This document shows, one piece after another, positions 1 to 10,637 of a stretch of DNA of 64,000 nt (position 1 is its first letter; every line of letters begins with the position of its first letter). The notes under the pieces were generated by a model. The model searched no databases and was not told the origin of the DNA. It was given only the letters and a program-made list of their open reading frames with translations. Source of the stretch: Pyricularia pennisetigena (Eukaryota > Ascomycota > Sordariomycetes > Magnaporthales > Pyriculariaceae); NCBI RefSeq assembly GCF_004337985.1, contig NC_043743.1:3084543-3148542 (forward strand). The letters are read 5' to 3'. The position numbers and the translations under genes are program-made.

Positions 1-299
1 GGAGCAGTTGCACAACCAGGTAGGCCCCTGTCGAGTTTTCCTGGACCCAGTTTCTCAATGGATTGGCTGCCTCTCAGTCCAACTGACGAAAAGAAGAAAA
101 AGAAAGAGAACCAAAATGGACGAGCGAGATGATCAAGACGGCCACTGATTGGTAAAATGAAATATATAACAAATAAATTTGACTATGCCACGCTGATTGA
201 TCATGTCGCCAGTCTAAATGAATAAAATTATTACAAAAGTGTTCTTTTCTTTTCCTTTGATTTTTGATTTTCGCTCTCATCTTCTATTCTCCTCTCTGC
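1..299. other. intergenic, 3' flank of F-box-like gene
   Basis: No gene is seen. The stretch is AT-rich with short purine runs and is probably the 3' flank of the minus-strand gene that ends at 300. The only open frame is a short minus-strand one with no domain-like content. Confidence 0.5.
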
Positions 300-2078
300 T
301 CACACCGCCACCTCCATGCAAACGCCCTCCTGGGCAAACAGCTGCCTGAGGTGCTCAAAGTCGGCTCGCGTCTTCTCCTCCATCTCCCGCTGCCCGATGG
401 CCTCTGCGCTCTTGCCGTCCGACAGGGCCGCCATCTCTCGCCGCACGAAGCGGAACTTTTCCAGCTTGGGCAGCCGCTGCGCCCCGCAGTCCTTTGCAAA
501 GTCGAGCAGGACCCCCCTGAGCGCCTCGCGGTACGCACTCAAGACGCTAGCGTCCCCACCCCGCAGGGGGCACACGGGATCTCCGTACGTCCACTGCTCG
601 AGGATCTGCAGCCTCCGCAGGCTGCTGCCGGATTTTGGTCGGCTGTGCTGCCAGGGCCCGTTTGCGTGATGGCAGGAGCTGCTGACGCTGCTGCTGCTGC
701 TACTACTACCACTGCTGCTGCCGTCGTCTTCCTGAGGCAAGAGATCGGCGAGCGGTCCTTGTGTTCTGAGTTTGTCTGATGTTCCGAAAAGCGCAAAGAG
801 CTCGATGGTCAGGTCCTCCAGCTTGTGCATCTTGGGTAGGCAATGCAGTCTCTTTTCGGGCCCGTAGCTCGTGGTTAACGTTTCGTTTCCCATTGTTCTA
901 AAGTCGAGCTGCTTGAGCGTGTCTGCCCGCTTCAACAGCGCCGAGTTGAACTCGTCGTCTTCGATATCCGCTTTGGCCATATCCAAAGCGGCCGGCCGTA
1001 TCGTCAACCGTTCTAGGTTTGGGTAGTCGCATATCGTGCTGACCGTGTCTGGCTCTAGAATCCCCGCAACTTTGACGTTTTTCGTTTGTATCGGCAGCCT
1101 GTCCCATCCTCCGCTCTCCTTGAAGCCTTCAACTGTAGTAATATTTGGTGCGCTAAACAGCCCCGGACATGCGTCCAGGCGCACGCCGCGGCAGGGCTCC
1201 TCGTCGTCTCCAATCTCGTCATCCCAGCCGTAGTACATAAACATGCGCATGTCGGGCTGAACCTTGACCGTGGTCAGGTTCTGCAGCACGTTTGCGCCGA
1301 CGACGTCGTCTCGCATCGCCCGGTCGATGATGCCACTTGTCACGGTGCACTTGATCTGGTCCACTTTGGTCGGTACCGTCGCGCATCGCGGCATCTGAAA
1401 CGCCACCGAGTCTAGCTTCGGCGCCAGGCACAGGATGGCGGCGAATATGCGCTCCCCTAGCCCGTCCAGTTCCGCCCGGTCCGGCATTCGCGTCGTCTCG
1501 GCGAGGTAGGAAGTTTCGTATTCGTCTTCGGCTTCGTCCCCTGTGGAAATCGGCGTGTTATCCTCATCCTGCGCCTCCTCCTCCCTGCCCTTCCGGATCT
1601 TCCGTATCCTGACTGGCAGGTCCGCCAGCTCCAGCACCCTCACGTCCGCCCTCGTCCGAACCCGTATCCCAAGGCACTCTGAGTTCCACAGTCGCCGCAC
1701 CGCCTCCAGCTCTTGCGCCGTGACCTTGGCCCCCTTGAGGCTGACGAGGCACGCCATGTGCCGTATCCTAGGCCTCAGGCTGGGGTTCGCCAGCAGGCTT
1801 CTCAGCAGCAGCAGGAGCGGCGGGAGCTTCCTGTCGGATTTTTCCTGGCCGGGACCGTGCGTGATGACAACCTCGTACAAAAACGGGACGGCGGCGTGCC
1901 ACAGCTTGCGCGAGACGAGACACAAGCGGCGCAGCTCCCGCCTGTTTTCGAGAAACTCTGGGCTCAGCACCGGATCGCCGGCCTCGTAGGGCGAGAGCGA
2001 GAAGCACCCGACGATCATGCGGAGGATCTCGCATGGCATCGACTCGAGGTTTAACCTCCCCGACGCCCCGAGCTGCAT
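300..2078 (-). CDS. F-box-like domain protein, 592 aa, single exon
   Basis: One uninterrupted 592-codon frame. The N-terminus, about residues 12-70, reads as an F-box-like segment: 'LESMPCEILRMIVG', then a charged stretch, then 'LRRLCLVSRKLWHAAVPFLY', the usual leucine/proline start and hydrophobic second half. F-box proteins bind Skp1 and present substrates to SCF ubiquitin ligases; the rest of such proteins, here about 500 residues with irregular leucine-rich spacing, chooses the substrate. A serine run near residues 470-490 is encoded by a GCT/ACT-type microsatellite (about 680-720 on the plus strand). No intron is needed and no membrane segment or signal peptide is visible. The start is the first ATG of the frame, directly before 'QLGASGRLNLES'. 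The F-box assignment is by pattern; the substrate and pathway are unknown. Confidence 0.7.
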   Translation of the reverse strand: MQLGASGRLNLESMPCEILRMIVGCFSLSPYEAGDPVLSPEFLENRRELRRLCLVSRKLWHAAVPFLYEVVITHGPGQEKSDRKLPPLLLLLRSLLANPSLRPRIRHMACLVSLKGAKVTAQELEAVRRLWNSECLGIRVRTRADVRVLELADLPVRIRKIRKGREEEAQDEDNTPISTGDEAEDEYETSYLAETTRMPDRAELDGLGERIFAAILCLAPKLDSVAFQMPRCATVPTKVDQIKCTVTSGIIDRAMRDDVVGANVLQNLTTVKVQPDMRMFMYYGWDDEIGDDEEPCRGVRLDACPGLFSAPNITTVEGFKESGGWDRLPIQTKNVKVAGILEPDTVSTICDYPNLERLTIRPAALDMAKADIEDDEFNSALLKRADTLKQLDFRTMGNETLTTSYGPEKRLHCLPKMHKLEDLTIELFALFGTSDKLRTQGPLADLLPQEDDGSSSGSSSSSSSVSSSCHHANGPWQHSRPKSGSSLRRLQILEQWTYGDPVCPLRGGDASVLSAYREALRGVLLDFAKDCGAQRLPKLEKFRFVRREMAALSDGKSAEAIGQREMEEKTRADFEHLRQLFAQEGVCMEVAV

Positions 2079-3028
2079 GGTGGGCGGGATTGGGCGTCGG
2101 TTGGCAGCGGAGGTAGGTGCGTGGGAAGGGATGGGATGTGTGGTGATGGTGGTGCGGTTGGGTAATATGTTTGGAGTTGAGCTTCTGTGGCGAAAATGTC
2201 TGTCTGTGCACCTTGTCTGTCTGTCTGTATGGTTTTGTTCTCCCCCCCTTTGTCTCTCAGCTATCCAAGTGGAGTATAGTATCTATGACGAAAGGGCGAG
2301 TTCTGGCAAAGGAAACCGCAAAAGCTTTTACAAAACATCAAAGCCTTTTTGAAGATTGTCGTCAAGAAAAAAAAAGTTTAATCGCAGTAAGCAAAGTACT
2401 ATAATGGCGATTTTTTGGTAACCGTATGTGAGATTTTGATTTGATCTGCAGATTTGTTGCTGAGGAGAAAGGGAAGAGGGTGTAAAGTTTGTCGATGTTT
2501 CCCTCCACCTGGTAACCTCAAACCGACCCCATGGAACCTCCGTCTCAATTGGAGGGGTGCTGAGCGACTCAGGTCAGATGTAATTGAACCAAAGGGAAAG
2601 GGGGGGCAACAGGCAAATAATGAGAGGATGGGAAGGGGAAAAAAAAAAGGGTGGAGGGAGTGATTTAACGTTTCGCCTGAAGTTTAAAACGCCGCACGTG
2701 CTCCGAACCTGTGCGGCCGCTTTCTCTTGTTACATTTCGTCACCAAGTGGGTGAGTAAATGCCTTGACTCGGTATTCCATCTCGCAGCTCTTTCTCTCTC
2801 TCTCTCTTTTTTTTCTCTGGTCGCCCAGTGAATTGGGAATAGCCTGGGTGCTTTTTTTTTGGGGGGGAGTGGGAATTTTCTTTTCCCCCGTTTCTTGGTA
2901 AACTACCCCTTCAAGCCCCCTTCCTTCCTTTAGTACAGCACCAAGGCCTGGCTGGCGGTAAAGAAAAAAATAAAATACGGCCTTGGTAAAATCGGAAATC
3001 GGGTTGCTTGGGATGCATATACCACTAC

Positions 3029-3029
<1 letters not shown>

Positions 3030-3060
<31 letters not shown>
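3030..3060. repeat. poly(A) tract, 31 nt
   Basis: Uninterrupted run of A on the plus strand. No reverse-transcriptase frame or target-site duplication was seen beside it, so there is no support for reading it as a retroelement tail. Confidence 0.9.
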
Positions 3061-3063
<3 letters not shown>

Positions 3064-5376
3064 TGCTAGGTCTAGGTAGGTCTAGGTCGCTTGGGTCCAG
3101 GTCTGGGTCTAGTCGCCTTTTGCCCGCCGAGACGGGTATGGGATAGGACCGAATCTAGAAGCGACTCGTCGTTGACTTACGTGTACCATCAACTTGTCGC
3201 CTCACCGAGCTATTTCTAGTCTCTGGGCGTCCTGGAAATATGTTGCATTGCATTGCTGAGCGAGCGCAGGCTGCTGACTTTGGCTCTTGCATCGGTACTG
3301 CCGGGTGTCTTACGTTGCCCAGTTTAAGCTCGATTTGATTGATGGTGCCTCTCTCTGTTCAGGGACGTTACCAGTGGAAGGTGGGGACGGAACTGGTCCC
3401 TCAGTTACAGTACAGTAAGTAAAGTACATGCAACCCCCAAAGACCTGGCACCTACAGTACTCGCAATTGCGAAAAGCCAAGATGCAAAGGCGAAAAAGAA
3501 AAAGAAAGCCAAAACAAAAAAGCAGAATCCATCCCATGTCCATGTAAGCTTCCTTGTTGATCCATTTTAAATAAAATAAAAATAAAATAAAAAAAACTTC
3601 GTTTTTCTTTGCAAGGCACACGTTCACAACATGCCAAGTTGGCATTTCAACACCTCAGCCCTTTCTAAAACAAGCCCTCTTTGGACGAGTTGGCATCAGA
3701 AATTCGGCTTGTATCCAGTATGGGAACTGACATCGTGAACCCAGGTTATCCTCGACATCACACTGTCTGGTCGGCATCTCCGATGGTTCCGTCGTTGCTA
3801 CATCGGGTAGGTCTCATCTGTTATAGACACTGTATAAGCTACTATAGACATGCTAGGTATGTGCCTCTTCTATATTATTTATATCCAAACGACCCCACGC
3901 CCTGAGTCGAGAAGTACCGGTCGCGACGACAGTACGGTACATTCCGCATCCATCCCAGCGATTGGGAAATGTTGTCTTACAAAGCACCGAAAATCCCTCT
4001 CTCTCTCCTCTCAAGCCATAAACTTTATCCAGATTACTGCAGAGTACTTACCTTGACTAGTCTAGTTTCCAGGTCCCTTCGTACAGACAGACTTTGGGGG
4101 GTATTTTCGGTACCAAAATATATCTGACCAGTAGAATCGGATTGCATCAACACAACGACCCGCTTTGTTCGTATGCTTTTCACAAACCCCCAGAATCTGT
4201 TGGTTCTAGAAGTGCTTGGGCCGGGATTGGGAAGCTCCCCCAAATTCGGCCCCTGCATCGTTCCGCCATGAGTTCACGCAACGGCGCAAGCGAGGGAAAC
4301 TAGAAAATCATCATTTCCCAAGGGTGGTTTTCTTTTCCCAGAAGCGGGACATGGGAGTAGACTTGAGTCGCTTACTGGGCTCAGATAGCGCTGAATGTAA
4401 CCTGACTCCAAAATGCGGTATTCCATTTGTCAGAGCAAGAAAAAGAAAAAAAAGAGAAAAAAGAGAGAAAAAAAAAAGGAAGGGCGATTGGCGCTTGACT
4501 GCGATCCCGCGTGCACATCATCACTCCCGGGATGTTCCAGAATGCCAAGGTCGACCGGCTCCAGGTCTAGGATAGGGTTTTCTTGGCGATAGTTCCGTTA
4601 CCTCCTGCAAGGTAGTAAACTACTGTAGACTAGTAAAACCTCATGACGAGCTGGCAACTGATAAAAATAATAGGGCTGTTCCATTCCATTTTGCCACCCT
4701 TGCTGATGTGCCGGCAGACGACTTTTGATAATAACATGACAATGTTGTCTGAATCTCATATCCAAAAAAACTGCTCTCAACATCTTGACAAAATGTTGCC
4801 TCCTCGGCTCGAATTGCAGCCAAGTCGGCATAGAGATGTGCTTGGTCAGCCAGTCTCAACTAGGAGGCATCTTTTGTGGATAACATGTCGATTCCAACCA
4901 ATGACTGCTCCCCACAAACAAATATCTTTGATGGAAGTTCCCTGGAGGCAAGCCGTTCCGACCATGCAGCTGTCCAAGAATTCACAACAAGAAACTAAGC
5001 AGGAAGATCTCAATCTCTGCATACACACGTGGTTTCTTCATATCGCGGCAAGCTCATTTTCCCACCTCCAAGTAGCGTAGCAATATAGCTCTGTACTCCA
5101 TCGGCAGATAGCTCATGGCGGCGGCCCCCCCACTTGTCTGGCACGCAAAACACTGACCAGGTGGGTTTAACATGTTCGACGATAACCCGAAAGCCCACTC
5201 GCCAATTACTCAACAGCCCCCCTATACTATGGTGGTAAGCTTAAGATAACGCAATGACGTTTTTCCCATGGAGGACCCTGCGGTTGCCACCTATCTGATC
5301 CGTCGGGATCTTGGCATTGTGGCTCCTCGAACTGCCTGTTCCGGGTTCATGGGAACGCTCCCTGTGCTTTTTTTTT

Positions 5377-5406
5377 NNNNNNNNNNNNNNNNNNNNNNNN
5401 NNNNNN
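5377..5406. other. assembly gap (30 N) inside a T tract
   Basis: Thirty N flanked by nine T before and seven T after. The gap therefore sits inside a long homopolymer, which probably stopped the assembly. Confidence 0.95.
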
Positions 5407-5873
5407 TTTTTTTGCGGGTGGAACAAGTGAACCTGGAAAAGGAAACCGAGAATATTTTTAGAGATTGATTTCGCACGCAGGGCATAATAATATCGTTCGT
5501 GCACGGGCTGGCGTAACCAGAACGCAATAGTCCGAACATGCCGGGGGACCGGAAATATCAAGTTAGAGAGATTCGTGTGCAATCTCGGCTTCCATCATTG
5601 CTGGCATTGTCGGCATAAAAAAAAAGGAAACCAAAAACTCGCCAAACCTGAGATTGAGATCTCGCGCGTGAATGGAGTCAAGGCTACATTAATCAATGAC
5701 TAGTGTACACATTAAAGCCGCGAATACAATGGGGTATAGTAGCAATCAGGCCTCGCTGAAAGGAAAAACATCGCACAAACTATTTTACATCAAATCTTTT
5801 TTGACAGTCGAACACAAACACAGACAGCGCGAAATGTGGATTTGGATGTGATTACAAAGACAGCTCGGCTCAA

Positions 5874-5894
5874 AATAATAATAATAATAATAAT
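5874..5894. repeat. (AAT)n microsatellite
   Basis: Seven trinucleotide units of AAT just past the stop codon of the small minus-strand F-box gene. Confidence 0.85.
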
Positions 5895-5922
5895 CACACA
5901 GCCAAGTCACAGGACAAGACGA

Positions 5923-6778
5923 CTATGTCGATGGCGCGAGGTATGCCGAGAGTTGTGGAAGCCACATCCAACAAACGACGACCAGCACAGCAGCTAGCAG
6001 CAGCCACTGGAGCTCTATGGTGAGCCGAGACTTGAGCCAGCTGCGGATGCGCTGGAGTGGCTGCTGGCGGTGGGCGCAGACCGGGGTGCCGAAGACCAGA
6101 CAACCCAGGCCGGGACGACTGTCGCACTCGACGTGCTCACGGCGTCGTTGCATGAGAAGCCTGTTGTGTGTGTGTGTGTGTGAGAGAGAGACGGTGAACC
6201 TGATAGTCAGCATTTTGTTCTGCACGCAAATATAAAAAGCGAGATGAGACCGATATTACATAAAATGGGTACTAAGAAGTAAAAAAAAAAAAAAAAGAAG
6301 AGGAAGAAGAAAAGAAAGTTTGAAGATAAGAAGAAGAAAAACATAAAGAGACATACCTCACACTACCCCTGCAAAATCGCAGATCACTCCCCAGATCACA
6401 GCGCGTGTCGTTTGGGCATTCAAGGTGCAGCCGGCGCCTCTGCATAAGCCACGAAACCTTGAGCTTGACGCCCGTGTAGACCAAGTGGTAAAAGTGTCTG
6501 CTCGTGTGCTTGAGCGAGAGCGCATCCGGGTAGATGAGCTCTTTGCTGATGAGTATGTGCAGCTCGGTGGGGAGGTCCATGAGCGAGAGTCCTACCCGGC
6601 CTCCCGTGGTGGGCGTCGTGGTGGCGGCGGCGGCGGCGGCAGCAGCAGCAGCAGCGGATGGTGGTGGTGGTGGTGGTGGTGGTAGGCTTTCGCCGAGCAC
6701 GGCCTTTCCCCGGTGGTGCAGCTGCTCCTCCCCGGCGTCGGCCAAGGCCCGTGGGTGGGGTTGGAAGTTTTGCGACAT
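5923..6778 (-). CDS. short F-box protein with C-terminal membrane anchor, 219 aa, two exons
   Basis: Exons 6778-6357 and 6160-5923. The intron has donor AG|GTATGT and acceptor CACAACAG; exon lengths 422 and 238 give 219 codons plus stop in one frame. The N-terminal third is low complexity (eight prolines, then an alanine run, from GTG and GCG microsatellites). An F-box follows at about residues 67-105 ('LMDLPTELHILISKEL', then 'ALSLKHTSRHFYHLVY'). The second exon carries a short Cys-containing segment and ends in one hydrophobic helix ('LQWLLLAAVLVVVCWMWL', about residues 190-207) with few residues after it, so a tail-anchored membrane protein is likely. The intron contains a (GT)n microsatellite beside its acceptor and a purine/A run. 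The F-box is well supported; membrane topology is inferred. Confidence 0.68.
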
Positions 6779-7585
6779 GGATTGGGTGACGGACGGAAAA
6801 AATTACTACTTTTGGACGAGGAGACGAAAATGGGAAGGACGATTGAGAAGAGATGAACGGGGCGCGGACAGCGACGGGGAAAAAGGCTTCGGAGGGGAGG
6901 TTTCCCTGTTATAAAACAAGTCATTGAAGGTTTAAACGCTCGTCAAAAACGAAATAAAAATGCCTTGACATGGGACGAAGTTGCTGCTGCCTTGGATTTG
7001 AACAGTGCTTGGTCACTTGTCAATTGAGAGCTGACATGACCATGGGCTCTGTTGATTGGCACAGCCCACGGCTCTGTGAGACTGCGCAATACGGGCCTCA
7101 ACTGGCCGCTGTTCTGGGTGCTAAGTGCTGAAGAAAAGTGTAAAAAGTGGTTTGTGGACACCCAGTTCGTATCGTTCATATTTTACATGCATTTTAATAA
7201 CACTTACATAGCTGGACACGGCCAATATTCATTCACATCAATTACCTACCCCCGCCCATGAGGTACTAATTACTTGGTGCCTTTTCGTCCAATGTATATT
7301 TCTTCAAGTAAACAACTGCCAAAAATCACAACAGTTATAAGTTTTCTTCCCAATGATTTCCGAGTTATGACGCCAGGTTTCTTCTCGATCCCTTGCGATC
7401 CCTTCCCTCACGTGATGACGTGAGTGGTCACAACAACTCGCGTCTGCCGGATCGCATTGTTATGGTTGGTGGGGATCGGGAGGCAACTCGCATTGCGACA
7501 AAGCCCAGCGCCTCCCAACCCAAACGTCTGTAGGTTGAGGCCGCTTTCCACCCCCTCACAATGCATCCACCCGTGCAGCGACGCA
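6779..7585. promoter_or_regulatory. divergent intergenic region between F-box-anchor gene and EXO5
   Basis: About 0.8 kb shared 5' region of two genes transcribed away from each other. No clear TATA element was identified. No additional gene is supported. Confidence 0.4.
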
Positions 7586-9559
7586 ATGGCTCGACCGAAT
7601 TTGCAAGATGATGAAGACGAGTTTGGCTGGGATCTCTCGCTAGAGGACGAACTGCTCCTTTCCAACATTGCAGACCACGCTCAAGACCCGGCCCGACGTC
7701 CCCGCTCGTCTAGCGCCGGCTCTGAGACAACCATCACCACTATAACCACTGTCGACCAGCGTGCGACAGCAAAAATACTGCTTCCGGCGCGGTCTTCAAA
7801 CCCCATCTCTAACCTCCAGGCCGACATCACAGCCGCGTTCCCCGCGAGTCCCTGGACCGAAGTCATCGACATTGACAGCCTCGCCGACACTGCCTCAATC
7901 GGGCCACGGCTCGGCTATGACAATGGCGCGCGCAATGCACGCTTCGATGGGTTTAATGGCCAGAGACACGTCGGCTCGGGCTCTACCGTATCGAACATTT
8001 CTGAACAAAGCGCCGACCTTGCATACGGCAAGCAAGCGGACGTACGCTACCCCGATTGTAAGTCCACAATCGACTTTCATTTGTACTTTAACAACTTGCC
8101 AAAAAAAAAAGGAACCCACTCGACGACGGCAAACTTCTAACTAACTCGGAAGCGTCTAGTGAGCATCCCACTATTGGCTATCAAACCTGCTCCAAACCCC
8201 GATATTGAAGATTTGCCCCAATCTTCCTCCTCCGGTAACGAGGCGGTAAAACCTCTCAAATCACCACTCGCTCGCTTCCGAACCTTTCCCAAAAAACCAC
8301 TGTCCGTCACGGACTTTTCATCGCTGGTATGGTGCGAGCAGCAGCACGAGTACACCCTCACGCGGCTCGGAGGGCGCAAGCCCAGGACGGCGGCCATGAA
8401 GAGCGGCACCAAGATACACGAGCAGCTCGAGCGCGAGGTGTACAGGACGGTGCGCGTCGAGATCATGACGAAAGAAGACGCGTTTGGGCTCAAGATCTGG
8501 AACATCATACAGGGTCTGCGCACGCTTCGGGACGACGGCCTGACGCGCGAGCTTGAAGTGTGGGGTTTGGTGGACGGCCATGTCGTCAACGGCTTGATCG
8601 ACGGCCTCAGCGTCCAGCATCCAGATCCTCAGTTTGAGGAGGAGCTTTTGAGTCAGTCTGGGAGTCAGGAGGAGGCTGCTAGGTTGAGTGAGAACCACAA
8701 GATTACCGACTTCTTCGCAGGTGTGAATCCGTCGCAGGAGCTGAGAGGGCCGGCTCGCAAGGTTTGGCTGTTTGACGTCAAGACCAGAGGGCACTGGTCT
8801 CTACCCAGCAAGGTTCATCTGCGGCCCGCCATGATACAGCTGTATCTCTATCACCGTTTCTTGGCGGATATGGCTGCGGGTAGACTTGACTATTTGCACG
8901 TTTACCGACGATACGGTCTCGACCCAGACCTCCCATTCTCCGACCTCTTTCTCGCTCAGATCGGGTCTTTGCATGACGAGGTCTTTCAGGACTCGACCTC
9001 AACGCCGCCATCACCGGATCCTTCATCACAGGATAGCGACTATTCAAGTGGAACCGAGGCCACGACCGCAGCAACGTCAGCTCCATCCTCCATGCCTGCA
9101 GAGGAGCGACTTCGCTATCGATCTCTGAGGCAACTCATTCCACTACTCAAGAATGAGCTCAAGCAAACGTTTCCAAGAGGTGAAGCTTCGCTCGGTCAAG
9201 TCGTCTCAATCGAATATCGGTACAGGGGTCTGCCGAAGCGAAAGAAGGAGATGGATATTGACCTGAGCATGGAAGACGAGGAAGACTCTGATGTGGGCGC
9301 TCTCATCGGGCATCATAATTTCAACGTTGCCGACGAGAACCTGCCTTCCTGTCTGGAGGACCACATGGAGTGGTGGCGTGGCGAGCGTCCAGCCAACGGA
9401 GTCCCCGTCGAAGAGGCGGACAAGTGCCGCTATTGCCAGTTTGCCGACATTTGCGAGTGGCGGGCCGCGAATCACCTGAAGCTGCTTGAGGAAAGTCGGC
9501 AGCGGAAAGCAAGGGCCGCCGGCTCTGCACAGAAGGGCAAATGGAGAAAGTATGCATAA
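7586..9559 (+). CDS. EXO5: Exonuclease V (Dem1/EXO5 family), 623 aa, two exons
   Basis: Exons 7586-8057 and 8160-9559; donor ATT|GTAAGT, branch CTAAC, acceptor TCTAG, total 1,872 nt in frame. The family is a PD-(D/E)XK nuclease with a 4Fe-4S cluster that degrades single-stranded DNA; the yeast form acts in mitochondria and the human form in nuclear repair. Visible landmarks: 'SSLVWCEQQHEYTL' with the first cluster cysteine near residue 216, 'GTKIHEQLE' near 240, the conserved Asp in 'GLIDGL' near 305, the catalytic 'LFDVKTR' near 362-367, and the three C-terminal cluster cysteines in 'CRYCQFADIC' near 580-589. The first about 160 residues are acidic or disordered and have no obvious presequence. 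The ATG at 7586 is used because it opens the acidic start seen directly before the conserved part; the frame extends upstream without another ATG. All cluster cysteines and the catalytic Asp/Lys are present, so the enzyme looks functional. Confidence 0.9.
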
Positions 9560-9871
9560 GATTGCTTGGCATTCATCCCTACCCTGCTGGCTCCCATTTT
9601 GCCCGAAGGATATTCGATTATAGTCTTGACTATTATATTTGCGTGTGTCGGTCAGTCATGAGTTCCTCATGCTTGCACACGTGTCGCCGTGGCTGCCCCA
9701 AAGTCAACCGCGATACCGATACCACTCATTCAGTCATGTTCAGATGACGTGCATTTTCAATGCTGCTTCCGCGTATGCCGCAAAGCATCTATCTACATGC
9801 TCTCGTCGTTGCTCAATACGTTCCGCGCTATTTTATTCGCAATACATATGGTCCAGGCTCTTCTACCCAAT

Positions 9872-9894
9872 AAAAAAAAAAAAAAAAAAAAAAA
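9872..9894. repeat. poly(A) tract, 23 nt
   Basis: Uninterrupted A run on the plus strand about 310 nt after the EXO5 stop codon. Confidence 0.9.
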
Positions 9895-10187
9895 CCTTGG
9901 ACTTTGGCACCCTTGATAGGCCAAATTGGGCATGAAGCCTACCTACGTTCTGGCTAGTTGGTTCCTACCTGGAACTCTGTGAGCTTGAGCGGTTCGCAGC
10001 GATTTCCCCAAGAGTCATGAAGCTCTATATTCTCCGAAACAGTCATTTGCTTTGCCCTGTCAGCTGCTAGCCGATAATCGATTAATGAATCGCCATCTAG
10101 CTCATCCCTACCAGACTTTAAATTTTGGCCGGGCGCGGGGTCACGGTTTACATATACTTTGCACGAGAGATTCGGCAAGACAATTAA

Positions 10188-10208
10188 CTATATATATATA
10201 TATATATG
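10188..10208. repeat. (AT)n microsatellite
   Basis: About ten TA units in the upstream region of the GH92 gene. Confidence 0.85.
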
Positions 10209-10637
10209 GTCGTCGGAAGTTGCCCCCAGAATACATCAAGTCCGGACGGAACGAATCTTAACCCATTGGCTCGGGGCTATTCGAGGGCCCTCTATGGACC
10301 AAAAACTGGAAGCATAACCTAGGGATTTAGAAAGCTTCCTTCCATGCATTAATTACCTCGCAGCTATTGGAAAGCATCCCATCAGCTCGGCAAGCGAATC
10401 TGGTCTGTTTTTTTGCGTCGATTCAGTCGAGCCTGTTCCGCTGATCGGTTTAGTTTGAGTTGCAGGCTTCGGTGACTAGAACTAGATATAGTTTAATAAA
10501 TACCGCGTCGCTCCCGCTGCAATATATACTGACAAAAGGTTGGAACATGCCGACGCCTTTGGTCACTGCCCACTCCCCTCAAACTCTCCGCTGCCGTCAC
10601 AATCGCTCGCCCCCAGAACCCTGGTGGAGAAAACAAA

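Larger units (their letters stand above)
2079..5922. other. long intergenic region with homopolymers and an assembly gap
   Basis: About 3.8 kb without a convincing gene. It holds a CTGT repeat near 2205-2230 in the promoter side of the F-box-like gene, several purine runs (2640-2650, 4440-4480), a run of 31 A at 3030-3060, 'taggtctaggt' type repeats just after it, a scaffold gap at 5377-5406 and an (AAT)n microsatellite at 5874-5894. Open frames here are short, lysine- or phenylalanine-rich and look like products of the purine or pyrimidine tracts. Confidence 0.5.
9560..10637. other. intergenic, EXO5 3' flank and GH92 promoter
   Basis: No gene seen. Contains a run of 23 A (9872-9894), an (AT)n tract (10188-10208), and a TATA-like 'aatatatact' at about 10521-10530, roughly 110 nt before the GH92 start. 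Confidence 0.45.

Noticed and set aside
3030..3060. Poly(A) tracts as tails of LINE or processed retrogenes
   Set aside because: No reverse-transcriptase remnants, target-site duplications or intronless gene copies are visible next to any tract.
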